Assembly (NCBI GenBank): GCA_963821885.1
Contig: CAWGFN010000004.1
Span: 62,001-126,000, forward strand
DNA length: 64,000 nucleotides
Origin: Oleiagrimonas sp963821885
GTDB lineage: Bacteria; Pseudomonadota; Gammaproteobacteria; Xanthomonadales; Rhodanobacteraceae
Direction of reading: 5' to 3'
Below the pieces are notes generated by a model. That model ran no database searches and had not been told where the DNA came from. It saw only the letters and a list, made by a program, of their open reading frames with translations. Below, in pieces: positions 45,184 to 54,997 of the stretch. Position 1 is the stretch's first letter, and every line of letters begins with the position of its first letter. The translations under genes were made by a program, and so were the position numbers.

Positions 45184-45212
45184 ATTCTAGGCGCGGAAGC
45201 GTTTGCAGTCAA
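45184..45212 (-). promoter_or_regulatory. strong sigma-70 promoter of the yceD-rpmF-fab operon
   Basis: Minus strand TTGACT, 17 bases, TAGAAT: five of six consensus bases in each box with ideal spacing, directly before the yceD ATG. The transcript would be nearly leaderless. Confidence 0.75.
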
Positions 45213-45314
45213 ACCCTTCCGGCCATCGCAAACCCCGGTGCCCGGGCCGGGGCGGCCGCTTGCAGCGCCTGTCCGCCTGCACCACACTGGCGGCGTACGT
45301 ACGGGGGTAGATTT

Positions 45315-45770
45315 TTGAACGTCTCCACGCTGATTCTCGGCGTCATCCTGCTGCTGGTCATCCTTGCCGGCCTGTTCTTCCAGGGCCGCCGGATCCTGCG
45401 CGAGCACCGTCGCACCCATGCCCTGCGCAGCCTCATGGAACATGCCGACCGGCTGGAAAAGGACCTGATCGAATGCCGGACGCGCCTCAAGCAGGCCCAC
45501 GCGGTGATGAGCGCGACCTCCGGCGCGCCGGGCGCGGCCGAGACCGAGGCCCGCCAGGCCGTCGATTCGGGCCTGCGCTCACTGCTGCAGCACCGGCTGT
45601 GGATCCGCGATCATGCCGAGACCGCCAGCCAGCAGGAACTGGACACGGCCATCGAGGCGCTGCACCAGGCGCGCCAGCGCATGGAGCCGCAGCTGGCCGC
45701 CCTGGGACGCGCGCAGCGCGACCTCGACCAGGCCGTGCGCGATCGCATCGAGCGCGACCATCCGCGATGA
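45315..45770 (+). CDS. single-pass membrane protein with helical cytoplasmic part
   Basis: 151 residues from TTG 45315, with GGGGGT upstream. Residues 5-23 form a membrane helix (TLILGVILLLVILAGLFFQG). The rest is Arg/Glu/Gln-rich and likely coiled coil (LRSLMEHADRLEKDLIECRT ... ALGRAQRDLDQAVRDRIERD). Function unknown. Its stop overlaps the maf ATG by four bases, so the two are coupled. Confidence 0.72.
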   Translation: MNVSTLILGVILLLVILAGLFFQGRRILREHRRTHALRSLMEHADRLEKDLIECRTRLKQAHAVMSATSGAPGAAETEARQAVDSGLRSLLQHRLWIRDHAETASQQELDTAIEALHQARQRMEPQLAALGRAQRDLDQAVRDRIERDHPR

Positions 45771-46357
45771 CCGCCACCCGCATCGTCCTGGCCTCCACGT
45801 CACGCTACCGCGCCACGCTGCTCGGCCGACTGCTGGACGCCTTCGAGCAGGCCGCGCCGGGCGTGGACGAGGCCGCCCTGGCGCACGAGTCGCCGCGGGC
45901 GCGCGCCGCACGCCTTGCGCAGGCCAAGGCGCGGGCGGTCGCCGCCAGCCATCCGGATGCGCTGGTGATCGGCTCGGACCAGGTCGCCGAGCGCGACGGG
46001 GTGATCCTGGACAAACCCGGCGATCCCGCCACGGCGCAGGCGCAGCTGGAAGCCAGCAGCGGAAGCGCGGTGCGATTCCATACGGCCGTGTGCGTCATCG
46101 ACACCCGTTGCACGCCGCACGAGCAGCAGCAGGCCTGCGACCTGACGCGGGTGCGGTTCCGCAGTCTCGACGCGGCCACGATCCAGCGCTACATCGCGCG
46201 CGAGCAGCCGTTCGATTGCGCCGGCAGCTTCAAGTGCGAAGCGCTGGGCATCAGTCTTTTCGATCGCATCGAGAGCACGGACCCGACCGCGCTGGTCGGC
46301 CTGCCACTGATTGCCCTTTCCGGCATGCTGCGCGCTTGCGGGATGCCGATTCCCTGA
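45767..46357 (+). CDS. Maf/YceF nucleotide pyrophosphatase
   Basis: 196 residues. The family start IVLASTSRYRATLL, the catalytic Asp in VIGSDQVAERDGVILDKPGD, and RFHTAVCVID. Members of the YceF branch hydrolyse N7-methyl-GTP. In other bacteria maf lies next to yceD-rpmF, and here the two are divergent neighbours, which supports the YceF-type call. Confidence 0.93.
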   Translation: MTATRIVLASTSRYRATLLGRLLDAFEQAAPGVDEAALAHESPRARAARLAQAKARAVAASHPDALVIGSDQVAERDGVILDKPGDPATAQAQLEASSGSAVRFHTAVCVIDTRCTPHEQQQACDLTRVRFRSLDAATIQRYIAREQPFDCAGSFKCEALGISLFDRIESTDPTALVGLPLIALSGMLRACGMPIP

Positions 46358-46363
46358 GCTTTT

Positions 46364-47992
46364 TCAGGGCTCGGCGTGCATTCTCGCCGCCTCGCGGCCG
46401 TGGTAGGCATGCATCCAGATGCCGCAATTGTCGCGTGGCATGGCGGGCAGCAATCCGGCCGGCACGCGCCCGGCATACAACGCGATCCGCTTGCGCCCCT
46501 GGTCCAGCGACAGTGACGCGACCCGGCGCGGGTCGACGATGCGCCGGCACAGCGCGCCCAGCACTCCCGGCTGTTCGCGCTCGGGAAGCGCGCTCTCCTC
46601 CACCACCAGCAGCATCGGCGCACCGGCATGGCGCGCGCGCAGCGCGTCGCCGTCCAGGCCCCAGGCCCGCAGTTGCGCGCGGCGTCCGTGCTTGCGGTTG
46701 AGCGGACTGTCCAGAACGTACACCGGCCGCTGGCCATCGAGCTGGAAATCCAGTTCCGCGGCCAGCTCGAAGTTGTCGGCGACCAATCGTGCGTCGCGCG
46801 GCATTCCGGCCAGTTGCTCGCGCACCAGCGCGGCGCTCTCGCGCCAGCCGGTGAACGCGCCGCTGTAGGCCTTGCCGCCATGCAGCCATGCCGCCTGGGT
46901 GGGCGTGGTCGCGGTCATCAGCCAGAGCAGCATCAGGGCCTGGCCCAGCATCGCCACGGACGCGACGGCGGCCACCAGCAGGCGTCTGGAGCGGGTGGCG
47001 ATGTCGCCCAGAATCACCGGCAACGCGGCCAGCAATGGCAGGTAGCCGGGCAACGGCCAGTGCGCGCGGAAATGCGTGTCGTCGGCGAACAATCCGAACA
47101 GGAAATAGCCGGCAAGGAAGGTACCGGCGGCAATGGCGATCAGGTCCCAGTCGCCGGCCACGCGCGAGCGCGCGCGCTCGATGCTTTTCCACCCGGCCCA
47201 CAGCAGCAGCGCGTACAACAACGGCGTGCAGGCCAGTGCCTGCTCCAGGGGCTGCACCAGGGCATCGGCGTGGAACCGCCACGGATTGCGCTGCAGCAGC
47301 TGGAAGCTCAGTCCCGCACCGTGCAGCTGGATGTTGGAAACGATCAGTGGAACCAGTCCGAGACAGGCCACGCCGATGGCCAGGTACAGGCCCGGCCGGC
47401 GCCACAGCTGCCTGCCGCGCGGTGCCAGCAGCAGGAACATGGCCCCGGCCAGCACCAGCATGCCGGCGCGGTAGTGCACCAGCCAGGCCAGTGCCAGCGC
47501 CAGGCCGAGCACGATCCAGTCGCGCCAGCGATCGCGCGCCATGGCCGAGGACAGCGCCAGCAAGGCCAGCATGCAGGCGGCCGTCAGTGGCACGTCGGGA
47601 AGCGCCAGCACACCCAGGGTGCCGGCCAGCGGCAGGGCCAGGCACCACAAGCCGGCCTGCCAGCCGCGACGCTCACCGAAGCCGCGGCGCGCGAAGGCGA
47701 CCACCATCCAGGGAAGCGTCGCGCCCAGCAGCAGGAACGGCCAGCGCATCGCCAGCACGCCATGATGCCCGGCCAGCATGTCGCCACCGCGGATCAGCCA
47801 TGCCGTCAACGGCGGCAGGTCGCTGTAGCCCCAGGCCAGATGCCGGCTCTCCTGCCAGTAGAAGGCCTCGTCGACGAACGGCGAAAGGCGCATGGCCAGC
47901 AGCAGCTTGACCAGGCTCTGAAGCGTGAAGGCGGTCAGGAAGGCGGCTCGCCACCGCGCGGCATCGCTCGTTACACTGGTTTCACCGCGCAC
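46364..47992 (-). CDS. GT39-like integral-membrane glycosyltransferase
   Basis: 542 residues from GTG 47992, which has AAGGAG six bases upstream; a GTG at 48025 has no such site. The first loop carries FVDEAFYWQESRHLAWGYSD, the acidic motif of dolichyl/undecaprenyl-phosphate mannosyltransferase-like (ArnT/PMT) enzymes. About nine to eleven membrane helices follow, then a soluble C-terminal domain from about residue 385. It probably transfers a sugar from a lipid-linked donor to an envelope acceptor. Substrate unknown. Confidence 0.85.
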   Translation of the reverse strand: MRGETSVTSDAARWRAAFLTAFTLQSLVKLLLAMRLSPFVDEAFYWQESRHLAWGYSDLPPLTAWLIRGGDMLAGHHGVLAMRWPFLLLGATLPWMVVAFARRGFGERRGWQAGLWCLALPLAGTLGVLALPDVPLTAACMLALLALSSAMARDRWRDWIVLGLALALAWLVHYRAGMLVLAGAMFLLLAPRGRQLWRRPGLYLAIGVACLGLVPLIVSNIQLHGAGLSFQLLQRNPWRFHADALVQPLEQALACTPLLYALLLWAGWKSIERARSRVAGDWDLIAIAAGTFLAGYFLFGLFADDTHFRAHWPLPGYLPLLAALPVILGDIATRSRRLLVAAVASVAMLGQALMLLWLMTATTPTQAAWLHGGKAYSGAFTGWRESAALVREQLAGMPRDARLVADNFELAAELDFQLDGQRPVYVLDSPLNRKHGRRAQLRAWGLDGDALRARHAGAPMLLVVEESALPEREQPGVLGALCRRIVDPRRVASLSLDQGRKRIALYAGRVPAGLLPAMPRDNCGIWMHAYHGREAARMHAEP

Positions 47993-48036
47993 GCGACACT
48001 CCTTCCCGTCCCCGCGAACCGTCACGGATATTGCCC

Positions 48037-48969
48037 ATGGATGCCACCACCCCCCGCTCCCGCCATGCCTCGCTGCATGCCGCGCTGGACCAGATCAACA
48101 GCGTCCTGCTGGGCAAGCCGCAACAGGTGCGCATGGCGGTCGCGGCGATGCTGGCCGGCGGCCACCTGCTGATCGAGGACGTGCCGGGGGTGGGCAAGAC
48201 CACCCTGGCGCATGCCCTGGCGGCCACCTTCGATCTCGATTTCCAGCGCATCCAGTTCACCAGCGACCTGCTGCCCTCCGACATTATCGGGGTCAGCGTG
48301 TACGAGCGCGAGACCGACGCCTTCCGCTTCCATCCCGGCCCGATCTTCACCCAGCTGCTGCTGGCCGACGAGATCAACCGCGCCACGCCGAAGACGCAGA
48401 GCGCGCTGCTGGAAGCCATGGCCGAGGGCCAGGTGACCATCGACGGCCGTACCCACACGCTCAAGCAGCCCTTCTACGTGGTGGCGACGCAGAACCCGCT
48501 GGACCTCGCCGGCACGTTCCCGCTGCCCGACTCGCAACTGGACCGCTTCATGCTGCGGCTGAGCCTGGACTACCCCGACGCGCGCGCCGAACGCGAGCTG
48601 CTGGCCGGCGAGGATCGACTGGACATGCTCACCCGCGCCACCCCGCAACTGGACGTGGCCGGCATCACCGAGCTGCGCCAGGCCACGCACGCGATCACCG
48701 CCAGTCCGGCCCTGCTCGATTACCTGCAACGCCTGCTGGCCGCCAGCCGAGCGCACCCGGACATCCGCGTCGGCCTGTCGCCGCGCGCGGGACTGGCGCT
48801 GCTGTCCGGTGCCCGTGCCTGGGCGCTGATGGACGATCGCGGCTACGTGATTCCGGAAGACCTCCAGGCCCTGTTCGTGGCCGTGGCCGCGCATCGCCTG
48901 ATTCCCGGCAAGGGCGCCGGCCGCGAGAGCCTGGCGCGCGCCCTGCTCGACGAGGTGGCGGTGGAATGA
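48037..48969 (+). CDS. MoxR-type AAA+ ATPase
   Basis: 310 residues. Walker A DVPGVGKTTLAHA at 48-60, Walker B LLLADEINRATPKTQSALLE, VVATQNPLDLAGTFPLPDSQ (sensor 1) and LSPRAGLALLSGARAWALM (sensor 2 region). MoxR ATPases act as chaperones for assembly of neighbouring secreted or membrane proteins. It forms an overlapping trio with the DUF58 and transglutaminase genes. Confidence 0.95.
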   Translation: MDATTPRSRHASLHAALDQINSVLLGKPQQVRMAVAAMLAGGHLLIEDVPGVGKTTLAHALAATFDLDFQRIQFTSDLLPSDIIGVSVYERETDAFRFHPGPIFTQLLLADEINRATPKTQSALLEAMAEGQVTIDGRTHTLKQPFYVVATQNPLDLAGTFPLPDSQLDRFMLRLSLDYPDARAERELLAGEDRLDMLTRATPQLDVAGITELRQATHAITASPALLDYLQRLLAASRAHPDIRVGLSPRAGLALLSGARAWALMDDRGYVIPEDLQALFVAVAAHRLIPGKGAGRESLARALLDEVAVE

Positions 48970-49949
48970 ACCGCGCCACGCCGCTGCCGCCGGCGTCCGA
49001 CAGCGAAGCATCGTGGGTTCGCCGCCTGCTCGAACGTCGCCTTCCGGCACTGACCCGGCTCAAGACACCCGAGCGGCTGCCCATCGAACTGTCGCGCCGG
49101 CGCATCTACATCGTGCCGACCCGCTTCGGCGTCGGTTTCGCCCTGGTGCTGGCGGTGATGCTGGTCGGGGCCCTGAACTACGTGAACAATCCCGCCCTGT
49201 TGCTGACCTGCCTGCTCGGCGGCGTGGCGATCAACAGCATGCTGTCGGCCTACCGCAACCTGGACGGCCTGGTCCTGCGCGCCATCCACGCCGAACCGGT
49301 ATGCGCCGGCCAGCCGATGCGCGTGCAGCTGCACTTCGATGCCAGCGGTCGCGACCGTCCCGCGCTGCGCCTGGACGGCCACGGCGAGCCGGTGGCCGCG
49401 CGCCTGCGTGACGGCGACCAGAGTGTCCTTCTGCAACTGCCCACGCAGGACCGCGGCTGGATGCGCCTGCCGCGGATTCGCGTCAACACCACCTGGCCCT
49501 ACGGGCTGTTCCGTGCCTGGAGCTGGCTGCATCCGGAGCCATCGGTGCTGGTGTATCCGGCGCCCGAACCGGAGGGTCCGCCAGCCTCGGGCGTGGAGGA
49601 AAGCCAGAGGCTGCGACAGCCGCGCGATGGCGACGAACTGGCCGGCCTGCGCGAATACCGAGCCGGCGATCCGCTGCGGCACATCGCCTGGAAACTTTCC
49701 GCGCGCCATCACGACCTGCTGGTGCGCGAGCTGGATCGACCGGCCACCCTGCCCGCGCGCATGCTCGACTGGTCGCAGCTGCGCGGGCTGGCCTACGAGG
49801 AGCGCATCGCGCGCCTGGCGCGCTGGGTGATCGAGTCGCATGCCGAGGGCCGGCGCTGGACGCTGCGCCTGCCCGAGGTCACGCTCGGGCCCGCGCGCGG
49901 CAGCGAGCACTACCACCGCTGCATGTCGGCCCTGGCGCTGATGCCGTGA
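48966..49949 (+). CDS. DUF58-domain membrane protein
   Basis: 327 residues. Two helices near residues 55-95 (GVGFALVLAVMLVGALNYVN and ALLLTCLLGGVAINSMLSAY), then a soluble part with the DUF58 core GDELAGLREYRAGDPLRHIAWK and DLLVRELDRPATLPARMLDW. DUF58 proteins are vWA-like partners of MoxR ATPases. ATG overlaps the moxR stop (ATGA). Confidence 0.93.
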   Translation: MNRATPLPPASDSEASWVRRLLERRLPALTRLKTPERLPIELSRRRIYIVPTRFGVGFALVLAVMLVGALNYVNNPALLLTCLLGGVAINSMLSAYRNLDGLVLRAIHAEPVCAGQPMRVQLHFDASGRDRPALRLDGHGEPVAARLRDGDQSVLLQLPTQDRGWMRLPRIRVNTTWPYGLFRAWSWLHPEPSVLVYPAPEPEGPPASGVEESQRLRQPRDGDELAGLREYRAGDPLRHIAWKLSARHHDLLVRELDRPATLPARMLDWSQLRGLAYEERIARLARWVIESHAEGRRWTLRLPEVTLGPARGSEHYHRCMSALALMP

Positions 49950-51958
49950 GACTGAAGCTTCCGACCTTGCGCCTGGGGGCGCCGCGCCACGCGCCTCGCC
50001 TGGACCGCCATGCCTTCGATCTGCTCAGCCTGACCCTGGCCGCCCTGCTGGTCGCGCATGCCGGACACCTGCCCACCTGGCTGACCGCGGCGCTCGGCGT
50101 GATGCTGGCCGCGCGCTGGGCGCAACGTCGCTTCCGTGGCGGCCGCGTTTCCTGGCTGCTGCGACTGCCGCTGACCCTGGCCCTGCCGGTGGCGCTGGTG
50201 GCGAACTACGGCACCCTGTTCGGCCAGGAACCGGGCAGTGCCCTGATCGTCGGCATGCTGGTGCTCAAGCTGCTGGAGACCGAGCACGCGCGCGACGCGC
50301 GCGTGGGCGTGGCCTTCGCCTGCTTTGGCCTGATGAGCGCATTGCTGTTCGGCCAGGATCTGTCGCGCACCTTCCTGGTCGCGCTCGGCCTGGTGCCGGC
50401 CCTGGCCACGCTCAACGCGCTGGAGCCGGAGCGCCCATCGTGGAGCTGGAAGGGCCAGTGGCTGCCCGTGCTGCGCATGCTGGTCCTGGCTCTGCCGCTG
50501 GCCCTGGTCGGCTTCCTGTTCATCCCGCGACTGAGCGCCCCGTTGTGGGGCGCGCCGGCCAGCGGCCCCGCGCGCACGGGCGTATCCGGGAGCATGTCGC
50601 CGGGTGATTTCACCCAGTTGCTGGTCGACGAAACGCCGGCCTTCCGGGTCAGCTTCGACGGCACACGGCCACCACGCATGCAGCGCTATTTCCGCGGCCC
50701 GGTGCTGTGGCGCTTCGACGGCCGCACCTGGTCAACCGCGCGCAATGCATCGCATCGCCTGCCGCCGGGCATGCGGCCGGCGGTGGAAGCCGTGCGGCCG
50801 CTGGGCGGGGACTACTCATACGAAATCACCCTCCAGCCCACCCAGCAATACTGGTTGTTCGCCCTCGATGCCCCGCTGTCGGCCCCGGACAAGGCGCACT
50901 TCACTCCGGCGCGCACCCTTCTTTCCGAGGATCCCATCCGCTCGATCAGGCGCTACCGCATGCATTCGAGCACCCGCTACGTACTGCAGCCGCGGCTCGA
51001 TGCCGACCAGCGCCAGCGCGCGCTGCAGCTGCCGGCCGGATTCGATCCGCGTGCCCGGGCGCTGGCCGCGCAGTGGCGGCGGCAATTCGATGGCAGGCCC
51101 TCGGCCATCGTCGCTGCCGCACTGGCCCGCTTCCACGATGGCGGTTTCGGCTACACACTGACGCCACCGCCGCTGGGCCGCGACAGCGTCGATGATTTCC
51201 TGTTCTCCACCCGCGAGGGATTCTGCGAGCACTACGCTTCGGCGTTCACCTTCCTGATGCGTGCCGCCGGCCTCCCCGCGCGCGTGGTCACCGGCTACCA
51301 GGGGGGCTACTGGAACGCCATGGGACAATACCTGCTGGTGCGGCAATCGGACGCCCATGCCTGGAGCGAGGTGTGGATGGACGGCCGCGGCTGGGTGCGC
51401 GTGGATCCGACCGCGGCGGTGCGGCCCGAGCGCGTGGATCTGGGTGCGTCGGCGGCAGCCGGCGCCTCGCGCGAGTGGTATCAGGCGCAGTGGCTGCAGA
51501 ACCTGCGCAACCGCTGGGACGTCGTCAACCGCTGGTGGAACCAGGCGGTCAGCGGCTTCGACGCGCTGCGCCAACGCGGCCTGCTGCGGCCCTTCGGCAT
51601 CAAGGACGCCGACGAGAACAAGCTTGGCATCGCCTTCGCCACCGGCATCGTGCTGCTGATGTCGCTGGGCATGCTGTTCGCGCTGTGGCGCCGCCACGAC
51701 CCCGACCCGCTGCGCCGCGCCATGAAGCGGCTGCAGCAGCGCCTGGCGCGCCTGGGCATCGTGCGCGGCCTCGCCGAAGGCCCACGTGACTACCTCCTGC
51801 GCGCGGCAAACGAACTGCCGCATGAACGGCCGACGCTGGAAATGCTGGTCGAGGCCTATCTGCTCTTGCGCTATGCACGGCCGAAGGCGGACACTCAATC
51901 CATCCGGACATTTGCGCGCCAGGTACGGGAATTCAGGCCCCGCCGCGATGTCCAATGA
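49946..51958 (+). CDS. TgpA-type membrane transglutaminase-like protease
   Basis: 670 residues. Several N-terminal helices (to about residue 195), a periplasmic transglutaminase-like domain with C427 (TREGFCEHYASAF), H471 (SDAHAWSEVWMD) and D487 (RVDPTAAV), and one C-terminal helix at about 555-577 followed by a cytoplasmic DUF4129-like tail. The homologue in Pseudomonas aeruginosa is essential, and the periplasmic target is unknown. GTG 49946 overlaps the previous stop. All three genes should be one transcript. Confidence 0.93.
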   Translation: MRLKLPTLRLGAPRHAPRLDRHAFDLLSLTLAALLVAHAGHLPTWLTAALGVMLAARWAQRRFRGGRVSWLLRLPLTLALPVALVANYGTLFGQEPGSALIVGMLVLKLLETEHARDARVGVAFACFGLMSALLFGQDLSRTFLVALGLVPALATLNALEPERPSWSWKGQWLPVLRMLVLALPLALVGFLFIPRLSAPLWGAPASGPARTGVSGSMSPGDFTQLLVDETPAFRVSFDGTRPPRMQRYFRGPVLWRFDGRTWSTARNASHRLPPGMRPAVEAVRPLGGDYSYEITLQPTQQYWLFALDAPLSAPDKAHFTPARTLLSEDPIRSIRRYRMHSSTRYVLQPRLDADQRQRALQLPAGFDPRARALAAQWRRQFDGRPSAIVAAALARFHDGGFGYTLTPPPLGRDSVDDFLFSTREGFCEHYASAFTFLMRAAGLPARVVTGYQGGYWNAMGQYLLVRQSDAHAWSEVWMDGRGWVRVDPTAAVRPERVDLGASAAAGASREWYQAQWLQNLRNRWDVVNRWWNQAVSGFDALRQRGLLRPFGIKDADENKLGIAFATGIVLLMSLGMLFALWRRHDPDPLRRAMKRLQQRLARLGIVRGLAEGPRDYLLRAANELPHERPTLEMLVEAYLLLRYARPKADTQSIRTFARQVREFRPRRDVQ

Positions 51959-52002
51959 GTGACGAACATCCGCCCGTTCCCATGAGTTGCATGGAGACTG
52001 CC

Positions 52003-52608
52003 ATGTCCCGCTGGAAATTCGCCCTGATCACTGTCGGCGCCCTGGCGCTTGGCGCCTGCGCCACCATTCCCAAGCCCCTGGAGGGGACCTACGCGGCGGT
52101 GACGCCGGACACCGCGCGCAGCGGGTCGGCCAACCAGGCGCAGGTGCGATGGGGCGGCCAGATCATCAGCACCGAGCCGGAAAACGGACAGACCTGCTTC
52201 TACGTCCTGTCGCATCCGCTGGACGACATCGCCCGGCCACGGACCGACCAGCCCAGCGCGGGGCGCTTCGTGGCCTGCCACAGCGGGTTCTACGATCCGG
52301 AAGTGTTCAGCCGCGGGCGCGAGGTCACCGTGACCGGGACGCTGCACGGCGTGGTGTCGAAGAAGGTCGGCGCCTATGACTACCCCTATCCGCGGGTGGA
52401 AGCCCTGACCATCTATCTGTGGCCCAAGCGTCCGCAGTACGTCAGGTACCGCGACCCGTGGTACGACCCGTGGGGTCCGTGGCCGTATGGTCCGTACTGG
52501 GGTCCGTACTGGGGGCCCTACGGCTACTACAGCCCGGGCGTGATCCTGGTGCCGCAAAAGCGCGGCCTCGCCCCGACGGTGCATCAGCAGGCCACCCAGG
52601 GCCACTGA
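52003..52608 (+). CDS. Slp-family outer-membrane lipoprotein
   Basis: 201 residues. The signal has lipobox LGAC with C19; then IPKPLEGTYAAVTPD, VRWGGQIISTEPENGQTCFY and GREVTVTGTLHGVV of the Slp/YeaY family. The C-terminus is a Tyr/Pro/Trp/Gly-rich tail (WYDPWGPWPYGPYWGPYWGP). ATG 52003 is chosen because GGAGA lies just upstream; the frame continues to a start at 51955 that overlaps tgpA. Starvation or stationary-phase lipoprotein in E. coli; role here unknown. Confidence 0.88.
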   Translation: MSRWKFALITVGALALGACATIPKPLEGTYAAVTPDTARSGSANQAQVRWGGQIISTEPENGQTCFYVLSHPLDDIARPRTDQPSAGRFVACHSGFYDPEVFSRGREVTVTGTLHGVVSKKVGAYDYPYPRVEALTIYLWPKRPQYVRYRDPWYDPWGPWPYGPYWGPYWGPYGYYSPGVILVPQKRGLAPTVHQQATQGH

Positions 52609-52631
52609 TTCATCGCGCTCGCGACACGCGA

Positions 52632-52662
52632 TCAGGGCCGGTCGGCGACGACCGGCCCTTTT
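52632..52662. terminator. Rho-independent terminator after slp
   Basis: AGGGCCGGTCG GCGA CGACCGGCCC followed by TTTTGC; ends the moxR-tgpA-slp direction and faces the converging E1 gene. Confidence 0.9.
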
Positions 52663-52684
52663 GCATGCGCCAGGCGCGAGGCCT

Positions 52685-54952
52685 TCAGGCCAGTTCGGCC
52701 GCGGCCCGGACCACGTCACGCTCGGCCGGAAGCACGCTGAGCGCGGCGCCGGCCAGTGGCGTGAAGGTATCGGCGCCACACACGCGGCGCATCGGCACGC
52801 CGCCGAAACCGGTCTCGACCAGCGCGGTGATGACGCCCTCGCCCACGCCGCCGCTGTGGCGACCCTCGTCCAGCACCACGATGCGCCTGGCGCCGCTGGC
52901 CTGCGCGGCGATGAAGGCCTCGTTCAGCGGCACCAGCCAGCGCAGGTCGACCACGCGCACGCGCCAGCCATGTGCCTGCTCGATGGTACGCGCCGCGCGC
53001 AGCGCCATCGGCACGCCGTTGCCGTAGGTGAACACCACCAGGTCGTTGGCGCCCTCGCCGTACACCCGTCCCTCGCCCAGCGTCATGGCCTGACCGGGCG
53101 CGGGATAGTCGAACTGCCACTGACCGTCGCCGGCTTCATGCAGATCCTTGGTCATGTACAGGGCGATCGGCTCCAGGAACGCGCACACCCGCCCATCCAC
53201 CTTGGCCAGCGCCATCAGGGTGCGCAGCATGGCGACCGCGTCGTCGCCGCGCGAGGGACAGCCCACCACCAGCCCGGGGATGTCGCGCAGCGCGGTGATG
53301 GAATTGTCGTTGTGGAAGTGGCCGCCGAAACCCTTCTGGTAGCCCAGGCTGGCCACGCGCATGACCATTGGGTTGCGGTACTGGTCATTGGAGAAGAACT
53401 GCAGGCTGGAGGCCTCGCCGCGGATCTGGTCGCAGGCGTTGTGGAAATACGCCAGGTACTGGATCTCCGGGATCGGCAGGAAACCCAGGTTGGCATAGCC
53501 CTGGGCCAGGCCCAGGATGGTGGTCTCGTCCAGCAGCGTGTTGAACACGCGCGCGCCGCGGAAGGCCTTGTACAGGCCCTTGGTGACGGTGTACACGCCG
53601 CCCTTCTGCGCCACGTCCTCGCCGAAGATCAGGGCCTGGTCGTACTTGGCCATCATTTCGAACAGCGCCTGGTTGATCTGGATCGCCAGGTGCCGCGGCG
53701 GCTGTTTTTCCGGCAGCCTGTCCTCGCCGCCGTGCACCTCGGCGCGGCGCGCGTTGAAATCGGCGCGCTCGGCCTCCGCGCGCACGGCATCGGGCGTGTA
53801 CGGCGCCAGCGGACGCATGATGTCGTCCAGGGCTTCCAGCTTGGGCAGGCCGTCGGCCTGCTCTGCGGCGTCGAAGCAGCGCGCGCGGGTTTGCTCGTAG
53901 AGCTCAAGGATCTGCTCGCGCGTGTACAGGCCCGACTCCAGCGCGATCGCCGCCGATCGCAGCAGCGGATCGCAGGATTCCAGCGCCACCAGCTCCTCGA
54001 TCGAGCGCCACTCGATCTCGAAATCGGTGCCGGCATGGCCCATGACGCGACAGGTGTTGAGGTGCAGGAAGGTCGGACGACGCGTGTGCCGGCAATGCTC
54101 GATCGCGCGCGCCACGCCCCCGTAGCCATGCGCCAGGTCCAGGCCATCGGCATAGAAGTAGTCGAGGTTAGATCGCCGCTGGAAATTGCTGGCGATCCAG
54201 CCCCCCGGCGTCTTCACCGAGATGCCGATGCCGTTGTCCTCGCACACGAACAGCACCGGCCCCGGCAGCTTCTGATAGGCGGCCCAGGCGGCGGCGTTGA
54301 AGGCGGTCTGCGCGGTGGCGTGGTTGGTCGAGGCATCGCCGAACGAGCAGATGGTGATCGAATCGTCGGGAATCGGCAGCTCGTGCCTGAGGCGCACGGC
54401 CTGGTCGATGGCCATGGCGGTGCCGAAGGCCTTGGGCAGGTGCGAGGCGATGGTCGAGGTCTGCGGCAGCACCCACAGCGGCTTGCTGCCCCACACCTTG
54501 TGGCGTCCGCCCGAGGCCGGATCGGCCTTGCTGGCGGCGAACGACAACGCCGAATCACGAATCGGGTCGATGCCCGGGACCTTGCGCGAGCGCTCGGCCA
54601 TGAAGGCGCCGGACCGGTAGTGCAGGAACGCCGGATCGGTGTGCCGCGCGAGCCGCGCCACCATGGCGTTGCCTTCGTGGCCGGACGAACCGATGGTGTA
54701 GAAGACCTTGTTCTTGATGCGCAGGACGCGCGCCATCAGGTCGAGGTGGCGGCTGATCAACTGCGACTCGAACAGCTCGCGGAACCCGCGCGCATCCAGC
54801 TCGCTGCCCGGCAACACCGGCGCGTCGTCGGCCGGCGGCGCATGCACGTCGCCCTGCCAGTGCTGCACGAACTCGGTGAAGTTCTGGTCGACGATCTCGG
54901 CGCGATTGAAGCCCTTGTGGCGGGCGGGAATGGGGCGTTTGCTGGCAGTCAT
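52685..54952 (-). CDS. 2-oxoacid dehydrogenase E1, alpha and beta subunits fused
   Basis: 755 residues. The alpha part (about 1-370) has the thiamine-diphosphate motif GDAS at 205-208 ending in EDN at 238-240, and VFYTIGSSGHEGNAMVARL. The beta part (about 425-755) has YDQALIFGEDVAQKGGVYTV, FNTLLDETTILGLAQGYANL and DLRWLVPLNEAFIAAQASGA. It resembles branched-chain or general 2-oxoacid dehydrogenase E1, decarboxylating the keto acid and passing the acyl group to lipoyl-E2. No E2 or E3 gene is adjacent, so the complex partner must be elsewhere. Confidence 0.93.
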   Translation of the reverse strand: MTASKRPIPARHKGFNRAEIVDQNFTEFVQHWQGDVHAPPADDAPVLPGSELDARGFRELFESQLISRHLDLMARVLRIKNKVFYTIGSSGHEGNAMVARLARHTDPAFLHYRSGAFMAERSRKVPGIDPIRDSALSFAASKADPASGGRHKVWGSKPLWVLPQTSTIASHLPKAFGTAMAIDQAVRLRHELPIPDDSITICSFGDASTNHATAQTAFNAAAWAAYQKLPGPVLFVCEDNGIGISVKTPGGWIASNFQRRSNLDYFYADGLDLAHGYGGVARAIEHCRHTRRPTFLHLNTCRVMGHAGTDFEIEWRSIEELVALESCDPLLRSAAIALESGLYTREQILELYEQTRARCFDAAEQADGLPKLEALDDIMRPLAPYTPDAVRAEAERADFNARRAEVHGGEDRLPEKQPPRHLAIQINQALFEMMAKYDQALIFGEDVAQKGGVYTVTKGLYKAFRGARVFNTLLDETTILGLAQGYANLGFLPIPEIQYLAYFHNACDQIRGEASSLQFFSNDQYRNPMVMRVASLGYQKGFGGHFHNDNSITALRDIPGLVVGCPSRGDDAVAMLRTLMALAKVDGRVCAFLEPIALYMTKDLHEAGDGQWQFDYPAPGQAMTLGEGRVYGEGANDLVVFTYGNGVPMALRAARTIEQAHGWRVRVVDLRWLVPLNEAFIAAQASGARRIVVLDEGRHSGGVGEGVITALVETGFGGVPMRRVCGADTFTPLAGAALSVLPAERDVVRAAAELA

Positions 54953-54997
54953 GCGTGTTCCGGTGCAATCGTTCGGCGGTGGATGGATGAAGGAGCG

